Of a stretch of 64,000 nucleotides of DNA, positions 36,425-49,407 are shown one piece after another. Position 1 is the stretch's first letter, and the number at the start of each line of letters is the position of its first letter. The DNA is taken from the NCBI GenBank assembly GCA_013398955.1, contig VWPU01008489.1:186001-250000 (forward strand), in the 5' to 3' direction. Source of the DNA: Callaeas wilsoni (taxonomy: Eukaryota; Chordata; Aves; Passeriformes; Callaeidae). The notes beneath the pieces are model-generated. The model was given only the letters and a program-made list of their open reading frames with translations, searched no databases and was not told where the DNA came from. A program made the position numbers and the translations under genes.

Positions 36425-37885
36425 GTCTAGGAGAGATGCTTAGAGGTCATATATTCTGGTGTCCAAAGTATTTCTAAAAATAAACTAGAACTAAAACATT
36501 CCTGACAGAAGCTGGCCTAGTCTATTCTTTAAAAATTCCAGAAACAGAGATACCACAATCTCCTCATGTAATCTATTCTGCTATCTACTCCAGTACTCTT
36601 AGGGAGATATAATAGCAGAAAAGTTCTGAACTAAATACTCTTGCTGCTGCAAATTAAGCCAATTATTTTCCTTTCTATGGAAGACACAGGGAGGAATTTA
36701 TTCTTTGTAGTAATCTTTTACATAATTATGTCACATTTCTTCTTAGTCTTTTTTTCCCCTAAAGTTATTAATTTTTAGCTCTTGTTCCTTGAAATTCATA
36801 TTTACTTGATGTCTGATAATCTCTTTTGCTCTGTGCTGAGCCTTGTCCAATTTTGACAGAGCAAATGCAAAACTTGGTGCTGTATTTACAGCTCTTGTGT
36901 TTATACTTCCCATTGTGGTACTTTCTTTATTGAAGTGTTAAGACAGCCATGACTCATGTGATACACTATAACATCCAGATTCTTTTCTGCAGGACTGCTA
37001 TCTGGGCAAGACATTTCTCAGAGAGTATTTGTGAAGCTGATTGTTCCTACTTAAATATTTTATTTGTCTTGATTGAATTGCTTTCTATTTATTATAGCTT
37101 CTTTCTCCCATTTGTCTTCCTTATTTTGAATTCTAACCTTGTCCTCAAAAATGCTTGCACTCCTCCCAGCTTGCTATCATATAAGAATTTAATAAACTTA
37201 CTGCCTGTTGTACTGCCCAGAGCATTAATGAAATGACTGCACAGTACCAGACTCCAGACAGATTTCAGTAGAACTCCAGTTGATACAGCCTTTCAACATG
37301 GTGATTTTCACTCTCTTCTGCACCCTTGTTACAGAGGTGTAAGGAAAAGAAATTATTTTCCTGTTTGGTTGGGTTTTTTCCAATGAGGTTAATATTTATG
37401 CAAAGCAGCATTGACTATCTAATAAGTGAAGGTGCAGCACATTATTTTGGCTGTTACTTTTCACTAGATAATTTTTTAAGTACTTAGAAATAGATATTTT
37501 GTTTTACAACTGTCTGAAGTCAGGCTAGCTGACGTGATTCCTTGGCTCTCCTTTCCCCACTTTTAGGACTAAGCAGTATATTTCTCTTTTTCTTTTTTTG
37601 GTCCTCCAGAACTTTGACCTCTGCAGATTCTCTAATTTCTAATGATTTCTAATGATTCTAAGTTTGTTTCCCCTTTAGATATCTTTGTGACGTCCTATGT
37701 AACTCACTGCAGACTGAAGTTTAACCTTGCTGCTTTCAATGCTAATTACAAAATTTGTAATCTCAGATCACTATTTTTTTTTGTGAACCATGAATCAAAA
37801 GAATATTAAACATTTTGTCCATCTTGGCATTATCTAGCACCGTTGGCTTTTCATCCCTGTTGACTACCAGGCTAATTTATTGCTT
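36425..37885 (-). mobile_element. Ancient CR1/L3-type LINE relic, RT domain to 3' end
   Basis: Reading the minus strand from right to left recovers a decayed CR1 ORF2 in order. Near 37600-37500 is a block with VGKGEPRNH, where reverse transcriptases have the EP.NYRP motif. At 37280-37201 the frame reads TGVLLKSVWSLVL then FINAL, aligned with the RT motif SGVPQGSVLGP and its following NDL. At 37187-37176 the catalytic FADD box has become FLYD, followed by SKLGG, which matches the usual TKLGG. Around 37000-36945 it reads SSPAEKNLDVIVYHMSH, matching the AEKDLGV block of CR1. From 36900 to 36425 the DNA follows the ORF2 C-terminus and 3' region loosely. Stops and frameshifts are everywhere, so it is dead. 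Divergence is far greater than in the CR1 copies at 3.3 and 21.5 kb, so this is an old lineage of the CR1/L3 kind shared by amniotes. The upper end (near 37885) and the 3' end (near 36425) are approximate. Confidence 0.85.
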
Positions 37886-40800
37886 AGAAAATGTATTTTT
37901 GAGAAGAGGAGCCACCTGTTCAGAACCTCTGGGAAACATCCATCTGTGAGAGCCAGTTCTAAAGTCATCTGTCAAGGGCCCAGGGCAGTGCTGGAAAGGA
38001 GTCATGACTGCAGCATATAACAGCAGCAAACTTAGGACACAGATAATATCAAGGAATTAGATTCCATGAGGTTCTATAAGATTCAGGGACATCTTCTGCC
38101 TATGGAGTTGTGTGACATTACCAAAGGGTGCATGAAAATGGAAGGAAAAGGAGGGATGAAGGTGAAGAAAATAAATGTGAAAAATGTCAGCTATTTAGAT
38201 TGCTTATACTATTTTCAGGAAATATTGCAAAATCTCTTCCCATTTCCCATCCTCTTGAAAGTTAAGAGAAGTGTGGAGTTTTTCTCAGGAAACTTTTGCT
38301 TTCAGGATGGATACCTGTCCATGGAGCAGTTGTGTTTGGTAGATTGCAGCCCATGCTCATGAGATTTCTACAGACACCCTGAATGATGGGGTCTGGATGC
38401 CCATCCCCATTCCTGGGCTGAGATGGGAGCACTGGCAGTGGCCTGAACCTCAGAGTGGAGCATGACCTGAGTTGCACCAGGAAACCCACACCAGGAAAGA
38501 AGGAACTGTTGTGCCTTCCAGTCTGTACAGTGAAGGAGGCAAGCTCCAAAGCATGACAGACATATAACAGCAAACTAAAGAAGTGCTTTAGCTTCTCTTT
38601 TTGCTTTTTCTAACGGGCACTGTCTTCGAGTATTTCTGTCTGCTTCTGGAGTTTCTACTTGTTTCTGACTTACTACTTAGAATGCTTATGATTTTGGAAA
38701 CCTTACTTATTAGTATTACTTATTTTTCTTTCATATCAAAGCACTTTATAAACAGGAAGAGCCTAATTCAGCACTATTCACATGTCAAAGTTTGGGTAGA
38801 AAGCAACAGCACAACTGGAACTTAGTTCTCAAATGTGTGTGTGTGAAGGTACTGTAGGAAAATACCTCTGTGTTACTTTGCTGGTTATCATTCAAGGATA
38901 CAGGAAAATATTTTGAAAGTTCTTGGGATCACAAAATAAACCACTGTGAGAGCAAATTTACTGCTGAAGGATTTGTATTTCTTGCATTACAAATTCACAT
39001 CGTAGCCAAATGTTCAGCTAGCAGCAACCATTGTAGTTTCCCACAAGCCAGTTTATACCACCTTACAGTAGACGAAGGTAGCTGTAGGATATCATAAAAA
39101 CAAAAGACACACTGATTAAAAGTTTGTAGCTGATAATCATTGCCCAGATTACTAATGCTAAATATTTAATTTTTTACAATCTCAGGAAAATGTTAACCCA
39201 ACAGCATTATAGTCTGCAACCACCCTAATATTTTTATCCACCAGATTTCAGTGGACTAGTTTTTCTGTATTTTTTTCCCTCAAAGTAGTTCATCTTACTT
39301 ATCTGCTTCAAGATATTGATGCTAATTTTCTTTGTCAGTTAATTTGAGGGTAGAAAATATAACTTGGGCTCAGTCCTCCTTGTTTGATAATTTAATACCA
39401 ATATTATTTAGGTTATTAGTTTTACTGGTAAATCAAGAAGCAAGTTGCTGGAATACAGCTGTGACCCCAGGGCAAGAACTTTCTGCCGGCTGTCACCTTC
39501 TGACAGTTTGGGCTGTTAATTACCTCCAACAGTTGGAGCACAAGCACCTCTGTGTCTGCCAGCTGGCAGCCTCTGCCTCACACTGGCAGCCTGAGATTTA
39601 AAACCTGTAACAAAAGGCTGTTATGTAAACAGTTTATTGTATAATACACAATGGCAGCAGTAGACCCACACTGGGAATCAAAGGGTACTCTCTGCGTTCA
39701 CAAGTAGTTAGGGCTGGAAAGGATGCAAGATCCTGCTTGCCTCTTTCCATCAGTCAGCAGACAAAACATGAAGTCCAAAGGAGAAGAGCCTGAGCTGAGG
39801 CTTCTCAGACTCTGCATATTGGGATCTAAGTATCTGAATTGCTGGGATACTGTTGAACTATACCAATTACTTTCACATGTGAGAATAAAAGACTTTAATT
39901 GCCTGGTGACACACCAGTCACCAGCCCAGAGAAACTGCAAAAATCATCTCTGAGGTTTCCTCCTCAGAAAAAAAATGCAGACTTCACAAGCACATTCTCA
40001 GGTCCTCTCATTTAAGGACTCATTCCCTGAAATGGCACAGATGTCCCCTGGAGCTTTAGCAGGTATGTGTCTGGGAAAGAGCTCATGATTGCACTTCTGA
40101 GGGAGCAGTGTCACCATGCTGTATATAAAACTTGAGTTGCTCAGAAGTGTGAGAAGCAGGTTCCTTATTCCAAATTCATGAAAGGATCTCTTTATAGTCA
40201 TAATGGCTCAAAGCGTGCAGCTAAACCAGTGCTGGAGCCAGACAGTGGGAAATCCCGAAAAAGTGGCTTGCAATTCAGCTTCTGGAAGTTATTTCACGTC
40301 TTTACTTGTCAATCATTTAAGTTTAGAACACAGAACCACCCTAAGCAAGAGGAAGGTACCCAAACCCCTTTGTTAGCTTCAGCTGAGTGGTTAGAGCACT
40401 TACAGAGGGATAGAACCGGATTGCCACCCAGCCCAAACCTGAGAAGATTCAAGACCTCATCTCATTTGTCTGGGAAATAGCCTGATAATTTCCAGGTGAG
40501 CTTGGGCCACTAAAGATACAGAATTATGGACCTGATGAAATCAAACAAGAGCAAGCTTGTTTGGACCAGGGTGAGCTATGGACAGGGATGAGACAGGCTT
40601 GCCTGGAAGGAAGGTGTTCTGGATCACATCCTTATTCTCTGTAATGTTCAAGTATTTTATGTGCTGGCTGCTTGGTGCAATAAGCACCATGTTTCTGTAA
40701 CATTCCACAGATTTGTGGAATTTTAAAGACCTGACGTAACAATAAAATAATGAGTTATCTCTCAATTTCCTAATGTGTGCATATAAATTTGAATTCAATA

Positions 40801-43061
40801 AATGTATGTAAAGAATATTTTGCATATCCAATGTGTTCAGATATCCGCTATCATCTTTATCATGCTTAGGTAAAGGACACTAAAGCAGATGGTAAGCAAA
40901 ATCTTCTTGAGGCCTTTAAATGGTGTCATCAGAACAGAAGAAATAATTCTTCAACTGTAAGAATCAAGTGGAGCAGTGATCTTTGTTTTCAGGATTTGAA
41001 ACAAGTCAAAAAGAGACTTGTAATAAAATTATTTCAGTGGAAATTTTTTTACATTATCATTATAGAACATTCTTTTTTTCTCTCTTCTTCTCCCTAGGTT
41101 TTACTCAGAGTCAAATCAATCATATCTTGATTTAAATATTATTTCTTACATGGAAGTGAAATTTCACATCAGTGGTACACTTTACATAGATGTCACAAAG
41201 TTGTTTATTAAATTTATTCTAAGAAACACTGCAGTTTAGGCCCTTTGAAATAAGTCCTAGAGAGAAGGAGCAACTCTTAGAGAAAAAAGCTACCATAAAC
41301 CAGCAATTTGTGTGGTAGAAGTTAGCCTGAGTTACCTTATGAAGATAGAGTTCTCAGTATTTTCAAGTCTTTCACCTATCTCATATTTTAGATAGACTTG
41401 AATACAGAATTTGCTTTTCAATATGTTTCAGATCAGGTGTGGAAACATTCTAACTTCTCCATCCCTTGCAGACAAAGGGAAGTTGGAACCAGCATAAAGC
41501 TGTTCAGTAAAAGACAAGGATAATTATCAGCTTATCAAAAATTAACAATAGCAGTCCAAGTACCACCCATCTGGTCGGCCAACATCCAAATAAGTCTAAG
41601 CCTCCCAGGCCAGAGATGTCCACATAATTTTCAGAAAGGAAACATCTGGGAGTGGCTTTTATATCACTATGGAGCATGCAATTTCATTCCTATACTTGCA
41701 ATTTGTGTATTCCTGACAGTTATTTCAAAGCTACAAGCTTAATGAGGTTTAATTTCACAATATCTGCTTAGAGCAAATGGCTGAGGAAGGATGTACCAAA
41801 TTGTGGTTTTGACTACAATAGAACTTCCCAGTATTTACACCAGTACAAAGAGGAGCAAAGTTTGATTCAGTGACTTCACTCAGGGAGGATTCCTAAAACT
41901 GGTATGTATTCTGAAATTTGAAATTTATTGTAAAAGAAAAAGTAACTTTAAATCAGTGTTTTGCGTGATTTATGCATCTGTAATATTGCTTATAAATTCT
42001 CTTTACATTGCTATTGAAGGATGCTTTGAAAATGATGCACAGAAATGAAACCAATTGCCAATGAAAAGAAGGCCTGCCTTCAACACTGGCAGACTAAAGA
42101 AACGTCCATTTCTTTGCATTCTCCTCTCTAAAGCAGTGGCATACCTTTTAACCGTTCCCATTCCTGCAGGCAATTCCCCTCCCATGGTTAACTGCTTCAC
42201 TGCTGGCCCAGCAGTCACGTCTGCCCTGTGCTGCCATATCACACCGGTGCTCTCTTGAAGCTGGGGAATTGCCAGCAAGAGATACCTGGTATCTATCACC
42301 AGAAGTCAAGCTATCAGATAGCTGACTGAAGCAAAGCCATTTTAAAGTTATATTACAAAAATTTTCTATGGTTTTCACAGATCTGAAGCACCCTGACAGT
42401 ATTGTGCTTTTTTTTTTTCATTTGTATAGACTTCTATTTTATTTAGCAGCTAGAATAGAAAATATAAAAATATGTCAGCATGACTCTTCTTGTTATATTT
42501 GAAAATATTATTTAAAATATTTTCTAGAGAGCATATTTTTCAGCAAGTCTCTTGTCTTCTAGCCCTTTTTATTAGTAATAATCATTTAAATATGATTTCT
42601 TTTGCTTAAAGATTTTTGTATTCCTCTATCTTTTCCAAAATATATTTGATTTGATTTCTGCTAGAATGTTTACACGAGAAAGCCTTTACTGTTACTTAGG
42701 CTGTTTCATTGGAAAAATTCAGAGCATCTTATAATTCTTTCTTTCTTTTTCCTAAAATAACCAAAAATCATGGTCTATTTCATAGATACAGTGTTGAGTT
42801 TTTAAGTTGCTCTGATATTTGAGCTCTTTCAATTGCTTATAATGTCAAGTTTCCCATTTTCATTCACATAATTTATTTTTATTTGAGGGTTGTTTTCTTT
42901 TTACTGATGGCACACACCCCTCTCCCATTCTATCTTTTCGCCCAGTGTTCCTGCCAGGTGGATCTTTGAACAGACATTGTACATTTGTTCTATTCCTGTT
43001 TCACACTGACCGCTCCATGTAGCTAATTTTCTGCCTGTGACTGGTCCCACCTAACTCAAAT
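37886..43061. other. Unassigned AT-rich DNA with a few GC-richer patches
   Basis: No supportable gene. GC-richer patches occur at about 38300-38560 and 39440-39600. They carry open frames on one or both strands (38066-38362 plus, 38262-38573 minus, 39332-39601 plus) with no recognisable motif. A strong pyrimidine tract ending in CTAG at about 41070-41098 resembles a splice acceptor, but stop codons follow at once in the frames I checked. Confidence 0.45.
40381..40480 (+). repeat. Possible tRNA-derived SINE relic
   Basis: AGCTGAGTGGTTAGAGCAC at 40381-40399 is a good pol III A-box/D-arm sequence. About 60 bases later GATTCAAGACC (40446-40456) resembles the B box GGTTCAANTCC. Spacing and order suit a tRNA-derived SINE head. 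The tail and boundaries are not recognisable, and the sequence cannot fold as an intact tRNA by eye. It may belong to the same old family as 16850-16975. Confidence 0.38.
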
Positions 43062-43176
43062 GACGCAGAATTGCGAGCGCAGGAAGCCCGCGTGTCCTGG
43101 GCACTCAGCGTCGAAAGCCCAGCGCAATCTGCTGAGTGACAGCCCCGCAGTGTGAGCGAACCCAGTGGTCTGACCG
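43062..43176. promoter_or_regulatory. Small CpG cluster
   Basis: I count eleven CpG dinucleotides within about 115 bases (43063, 43074, 43078, 43089, 43091, 43109, 43112, 43122, 43146, 43157 and 43174), in a window where CpG is otherwise scarce. It is too short for a conventional CpG island. It could be an orphan promoter or enhancer, or part of a young CpG-rich insertion whose family I do not recognise. No TATA box, transcript or coding start can be assigned. Confidence 0.45.
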
Positions 43177-43263
43177 TCCTGGCTGAGGAAGATGTAAAAT
43201 TCTATACTTGAGATTGGAGGAGATGTGGCCTGCGGGAGAGGGATACTTTATATGTAGCTCTTC

Positions 43264-43281
43264 TTTTTTTTTTTTTTTTTT
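43264..43281. repeat. T18 homopolymer
   Basis: Eighteen uninterrupted T lie roughly 90 bases to the right of the CpG cluster. They produce the lysine run in the minus-strand open frame at 43105-43443, which should not be taken as a gene. Similar runs occur at 22745-22758 (T14), 52322-52338 (T17), 56150-56161 (T12) and 62190-62204 (A15). Confidence 0.95.
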
Positions 43282-46200
43282 AATGCGATTTCCAGTACCA
43301 TAGAGCAGAGGGAAATGAAGGAGGGAGAAGTTCAGGAGGAAGAGGCATTGCTCAGGCTTTCTTTGATCTGCTCCAGTTGAAGCTTTTCTGACCCAGACAG
43401 ACAGATCAAAGAAAGAAGCCAGAATACAGAGCACTTGAGACATTTCATGACTGTAGAAAATACTGCCCCAAAAGAGCTTCTTTTTTAGTTTGAAAATATG
43501 CTTGCCTTACATATAAACTGTTGTGGCACTTATTACTAAAACCAGATGATCACAAACTATTGATTATTTTATATACCTCTGTCAGAAAGGCATTAGCTAT
43601 ATAGTGCCTCAGATAAAAAAACCTGTGACTGGTACATGAAGAGTGCAATAAAACTAGCAGAAACAAATGATAACAAATTGCACATCTATTTTACCTCAAA
43701 TATGTCTTTGCTTAAAGAGATTCTAATTTCGAATCTTCAGTAATCCAGTGACTAGTGGAAGATTGTCTTTGAACATTAGTAAACCTTAGCTCTCAATAAT
43801 TTAGTGAGAGGCGGCAAAGTGCTGTATTACAGTCTTCTTCAATCGGTGGTACTGAGGAGCCTTTACAGAGTAGAGAGGTGTAACCGAACAAGGACTAAAC
43901 CCTGGTTGCAGTAATAGCTGCATGCTTTATAGCCATAATTAGACCCCATTCTGCCCCAAAGATGCCTCTAACAAGGGCTGATCCTTGTGATTAACTTCCC
44001 ATACCGTGAGCAGTCACACTGATTGATCTCCACTGACTCTGCGCGGGCCTTGTTGGGATTTCTCACGGTACTCGCACATCAGGTGCAGGACATGCCTTCA
44101 GCACCAGCCCCAGCAGCAACCCTTTTTGCTGAAAAGTCATAATAGCCTTGTTTATGTGGTTTTCTGGCTTTTTTTCCTCGCTGGAGCTGATAGGCAGCAG
44201 CAGCAGAGGGGCTGAGCGCAGGTTCCTTCTCTGAGACAGAGAGAAGGGTGCCATCTACTGAGGCACTCACATCCCCTCCTGCATCCCACAGGCTTTTCAC
44301 AGAAACCTCTCAGCCGTACGTCAAACTGGAAAGCTCATGAGACCAAAGGAAATCCATGAGTTTGATGAAACTCATTAAAAGACATTTCAGGAAGAGCTGC
44401 ATTTATTCAAATTACTCTGTTATTCCATTTGCTGTGTCCTAAGTGAGAGTGAGCAGCTTTATGATGAACAGGGACATGATGCAAAAGATCATTTTGGCAA
44501 GTGTTTTAAAATAACAAAATTCATTATGAAAACCTGCTATTTACACTACTATAGGATGGGATGAATTGAATAATTATTGTGTAGTCATTTTGGTTGTTAA
44601 CTCTGAATTTAAACCGTGTATTTTTATGGAATCTGAAGTTTCTACTAAGCATTTGTTAAAATCTACTTCATGTCTATAGTTATACAGCTACTATCATTTT
44701 ATGGCATGCGTGGAACTTCAAACCCATAATCTGAAAATAGATTACAAAATTATTTTTGCTAATAATTTTATCTGATACTACGAAATCCATCAGTGGCATA
44801 TTTTATGTAGCAATAGTCACAAATAAACAGCATATTTTTCTCTTGCAGGATCATCTTTGAAAATCATCTTGTATTTTCGTCAGTGTGTTCATTTCAAAAG
44901 CCGGATCTGTATTTTGCAGAACAGACTCGTTTCATTATCTGTTGGTATCTGTCTTCTTTAATGAGAAAAGGGCACTAAAGACACTGGAGAGACAGAGCAA
45001 ATACCTTCATATGTGACTGTGAGTAAATCACCATCTCTGTGTAAGCCCAACACATGCTTTCTGTTCATAATCCACAGGGGAGTGTACTAATCATGCATTT
45101 TTATTGCAGCTCTATGTATCCAAACATTTGACCAGGTAAAATTATTGGAGATGTCAGGGAAAAAGATATATTTGCTGTTCTTTCTTTCACCTCATCTTAG
45201 AACATAAAACCCTGTAAATAAAAGCTAATCTTGGCAAATCATGTAGAAAAAGTCAAAATCAAGTTGTCAAAGCAATAAACAGTCCAATACAGCTGACAGG
45301 TCTCTTTGTTACAAAATAATATACACGTCAGCTGCAAAAAAGATAGGCTGAGACCTAAATGTACTGTTTTTGAAACAAGTATGAAAAGTTCTTGTTCTTG
45401 GGAACCTATACAACTGAGCCATGATAAAGTACGAAAGGAATTTTTTTGGTTTTTTTCCCCCGAATCATTTTTCATCAGACTACCTTGATCTAAGAATTTA
45501 CTGCAGTCTGATAGCAAAAGCAGAGAGGAGCATTGGCAATTATTTGTACTGGCTTTGGGGGATTTTTGAAATTTTATCAGCGAATGACAATTGTGATTGA
45601 AAATGCTTCATGCTGGTGCTGTTTGTGCCTTTTTCATTCTTATCACCAGATTATGAAATAAATGCAGATTTTCAAGTGCAGATGTAAATGCCATGAGTGT
45701 TTGGTATCAAGAAGTATTTATGGCATATCAAATTGTTCTCCTATGTTTTTGGATAGATTTTACAATAAACAGGTTAAGTTAAAGAAGTTGTGAATTATAT
45801 CTGAAAGATATTTATAAACAACAGTCAAATTTATGCACGCAGGACGATACTGAGAAGTTTGAATAACACTGTCACCATGTCTACAGTCTTCCTCCTCCCA
45901 CTTACTACTTACTGGTAGGATTCTATTTTCAAGATAGATAAATCTCTAACCAGGTATGTGAATAAGATTGATTTAAGCTTCCAAGTACAACAGAGCACTG
46001 CATCTGTTAATCCAAAGGCCACACACTTGTAAAAGTACTTTTATTTTTAAGTTTCTGATCTTCCTAGAGTATTGTCATTTCTTTAATGCAGCTGAACAAG
46101 GTTCAAAATATTTAAAGCCAAGTTCATATTTCTGACAGATTCTGCAATTTAATTTAGAAGTAGTATAACTTAAGTGTTCCTTGGTGTTTGATATCGTTAC

Positions 46201-47320
46201 ATATGATTTTGCCATAGGTGATTGAATACTGTATTTGGAAAAAGCACCGAAGAAATAAGAGTTGAGCATACCTGTTAAAAAATTTAGGCAGGTACTTTTT
46301 TATTTTTCATGCTTACTTTTCTATTATTGTAATTTACAGAGTTTCTGAGCTGACGGAAGTGCTGTTGTGACAGTCACTGGAGAGATACACAACAAAAGAC
46401 AGTACCAATTCAATGCATCTTGTAAAGATTTATTGCCTTTCTTTTTTTATTTTTTAATGCTGTTTGCCCCAAAACTGTGAAGAATCATCACAGATTTAAT
46501 TAAGTCTATCTAGACTGCTTCTAAAAAAAGATGCCAAGATGCAATAGTCTGACTACTACCAAATGACATTTTTAATAATTTGCTATAAATTTTTTGATAA
46601 GCAGAAAATAATCAAGAAAATATTGCCCTCAAATTTCCTAGATAAATGTGAGCAATATGCATGTGAACTTTGAAACCCCTTACATGCATGGAGTGCTATG
46701 AATCATGAACTTCAGGATTTTAACTCCAGCTTTTATATTCAGTCATTGTTTGGCTTGAACACAGAGTTGAGGCACTCCATACTTTTCTTTTTGTATACTT
46801 AAGAAAAGGGAGAGATGGCAAGAGTATACTTACCCACCTCCCCTTTTAAGGGATGATCAGTCAATGCTGCTATAACACTTTAAAGATAGGCTTTCCAGAA
46901 CTTAAATATGATTAGACATTTATACAGATAATAAAACATTCATACTTAGCTAGGATAAGATACAAGGGATTTAAAATACTCAAGCTTCCTGGCATAACTA
47001 GCTGCTTGAGATTAAAAGGGAAACTTTTTTCCCTACAGGCAGGTTATTACTTAGGTATTACTTTTAGTGGTTGTGGGGTAGTTTGCATGTTACTTTGAAG
47101 TATCACATGCTGTTGGCTGGAACAAGATACTAGTTTAAACAAACTGCTGGCCTCAACAAGAATGGCAGGCCTTACTCTTGTGGGTTTCTAGATCCTCACT
47201 GCCTGGTGGAGATGAACCCTTTAGCTTCTGCGTACATCTTACTGATGCACAACACATCTGTCTATGCCTATACCATGTGGCTAAGGGGTGTGCTGCCTTG
47301 CCAAGCCCTTAGGTATTTCA

Positions 47321-47359
47321 GTTTTTCACTTGTTTTTCACTTGTTTTTCAGTTTTTTCA
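47321..47359. repeat. Short tandem repeat, 11-bp unit
   Basis: The unit GTTTTTCACTT occurs at 47321-47331 and 47332-47342, followed by a partial copy (GTTTTTCA, 47343-47350) and a degenerate fourth (GTTTTTTCA, 47351-47359). It is a simple minisatellite-like slippage product. Confidence 0.9.
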
Positions 47360-49407
47360 TCACTTTGTTGATGAAATTTAAAAGCTGGTGGTTCTGTTTT
47401 GGTTCAGAGGACATAATTCCGATAAGAAAAGCCTCAGTAGCTAAAAACTCTCAAAGCAAACAAAGTTGCTTTAACAGAATTAGAAAGTAATTAAATAAAC
47501 AGTTCTGGTGACAGACTTGGGGTGGGGTCATCCTCACGGACAGAACAAGAATAGCACACCCAAGTATCGTACTGGTATAGCTCAACTCTCCTCTAGCCAT
47601 TGCCCATCCATTCTGGGGGAACAGATTAAACCCTAGCAGGTTGTCAGGGAAGACCTTAGGCCACCTTGTGTCACTGACTGCAATGCCTGTGAGTTAGCCA
47701 TTGCCATCATGGTGCTGGAATAGGTAATGCAGAATCTGTCAGAAAGCAGTTTGCTAAGATATACTAAAATACTAAAACTAATGCCAGAAGAAAGTTCTTG
47801 CTGGGATATTTCAAGACAGAGCTAAACCAAAGCAATATATATGGGCTTACTAAGAAATAAGGACATTCCTCCTCGAGAATATGGTATTTACAGCACTGTG
47901 TATTTTTAAATTTGGATTTTTAAAAAATTTTGCCTCTTTTTGGCAGCAGTTTAAATTTTTAAATGCACACAACTACATGCAGTGCGTGTGTGGTATGTGT
48001 GCATGTGTTTTGGGCAATAACCAGCTTAAATTTACCAATGATAAATTTTTAAAAATTTGCTTATCAGACAGCATGTCGCATTTAATTTTTATTCAGTTCA
48101 TAGTTTCTGTTTTACTGCCTCGTTATATTCTTCAAGTTCACTGCATATTTCTCTCTCTACCCTTTTCTTCCCTCTTGTTGTATACTTTTTAAATATAAAT
48201 ACACACACATATATACAAAGAGAGGAAAATAATAGCTCCGGGGTAATCTTGAAACCCTTTTCCTTCCCTAAACAGCAACAAGGGATTTACATTTATAAAT
48301 AGGGAGCCAGGGGCCAGCAGGCAGAACGCTAACACACACAACATCAGTGACGTTACACAGATAAATTTTTCAGTTCTTTTATCTAGTAAACATCCTAATG
48401 ATCAACATCAAAGGCTGAAGTAAGAAGCCGTTCTCTTTTGTGCCAGATTGAGAAAGAGTGGGCTCTTTTACATCTCATTTGGGAGATATGAGGAGCCTTT
48501 GAATGGATCATTGCTTTTTATGGGTAGTAATGAGGTGAGAAGTATTCTAGTGTGTGGCACAGGCCTTCATTAAAAGCGTGAAACAGAATGGCTTATGGTT
48601 AAAAGGAGTAATTTGTTCTAACATACTTGCTAAATTGTGCTGTAACCATGCCAGGTCACTGGACTACATTTTCCGTAGGATTTCCGAATGCATTTGTGTG
48701 TAATTATTCTGCCTATACGGAGCTGAGGGATTTTTCCAATGACTTGTGCTAACTAGCTGACAACACTCACTCCTTTACTGGAAACTTCTCTAAATGCTGT
48801 ATTTTAAGAGATGTGGAAGAGCCCACTTTTGCTCAAGCCTATATTTCCTCAAAAAATTAAGAACCAGCACAACAACGTAAAATAAGTGTAACAGATCCAA
48901 AGGTCTTATTAACATGACAAAAAACGAGGCAGCCATCTCCGCAGCCTTCACCTTCAGGGTGACAGGATTTTGTCAGAGAGGTCCCTGCAAAACAAAGGCA
49001 ACCAAGCTGCTGTATACTGCTGTCTCTTGAGCAGCACTTTTGAGCAGCGTGGTTTCCAGAAGAGCTGCTTAGCCGCTTCTCACATCACTGTCGGCAAGTG
49101 GCGATGGTCCTCACTTTGGAAAATCAGCTTCTTGTATTTAATTGCTGCTGAGAAACATGCTGGCAATTATGCAGGAGCACAGATCCCACAATGCGCAAAT
49201 GCTTTGCCAAGTTCTCATTCCTGTCATGCTTGAAAAGACAGGAAACTCCTACCTGGAGTACAAATTTCTGCCCAGAGGACAGAAAGGTATAACCCGTGGG
49301 AACTCCACTCCTGAACTGTGAAGGACTGTAATGCATTACACTAGCAAAGGACAACAGGAGTCCTTTTTTCAGCAAAACGCTGGTAGCATCCAGAGCTAAC
49401 CTTTAGG

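Larger units (their letters stand above)
43177..49407. other. Unassigned AT-rich DNA
   Basis: No supportable gene. A T18 run is at 43264-43281. Candidate splice acceptors exist (for example a TTTTTCTCTTGCAG at about 44835-44848 followed by about 43 open codons), but no donor or family match supports them. The interval 48900-49240 is somewhat GC-richer, with an 87-codon open frame (48970-49233) of no known family. Confidence 0.45.

Noticed and set aside
36949..37236. 95-codon open frame on plus
   Set aside because: It lies antisense to the ancient CR1/L3 relic, whose minus-strand reading explains the sequence.
38300..38573. GC-richer segment with a 103-codon minus-strand frame, considered as an endogenous retrovirus or pseudogene piece
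   Set aside because: No retroviral or host-gene motif could be recognised on either strand, and no terminal repeats were seen.
39700..39760. Words resembling a CR1 3' end on minus (AGTTAGGGCTGGAAAGGATG)
   Set aside because: Only about 20 bases are similar and the diagnostic TCCAACCC region is absent.
41070..41140. Strong pyrimidine tract ending in CCCTAG, as at a splice acceptor
   Set aside because: Stop codons appear within a few codons in the frames checked and no donor follows; pyrimidine tracts are common in this AT-rich DNA.
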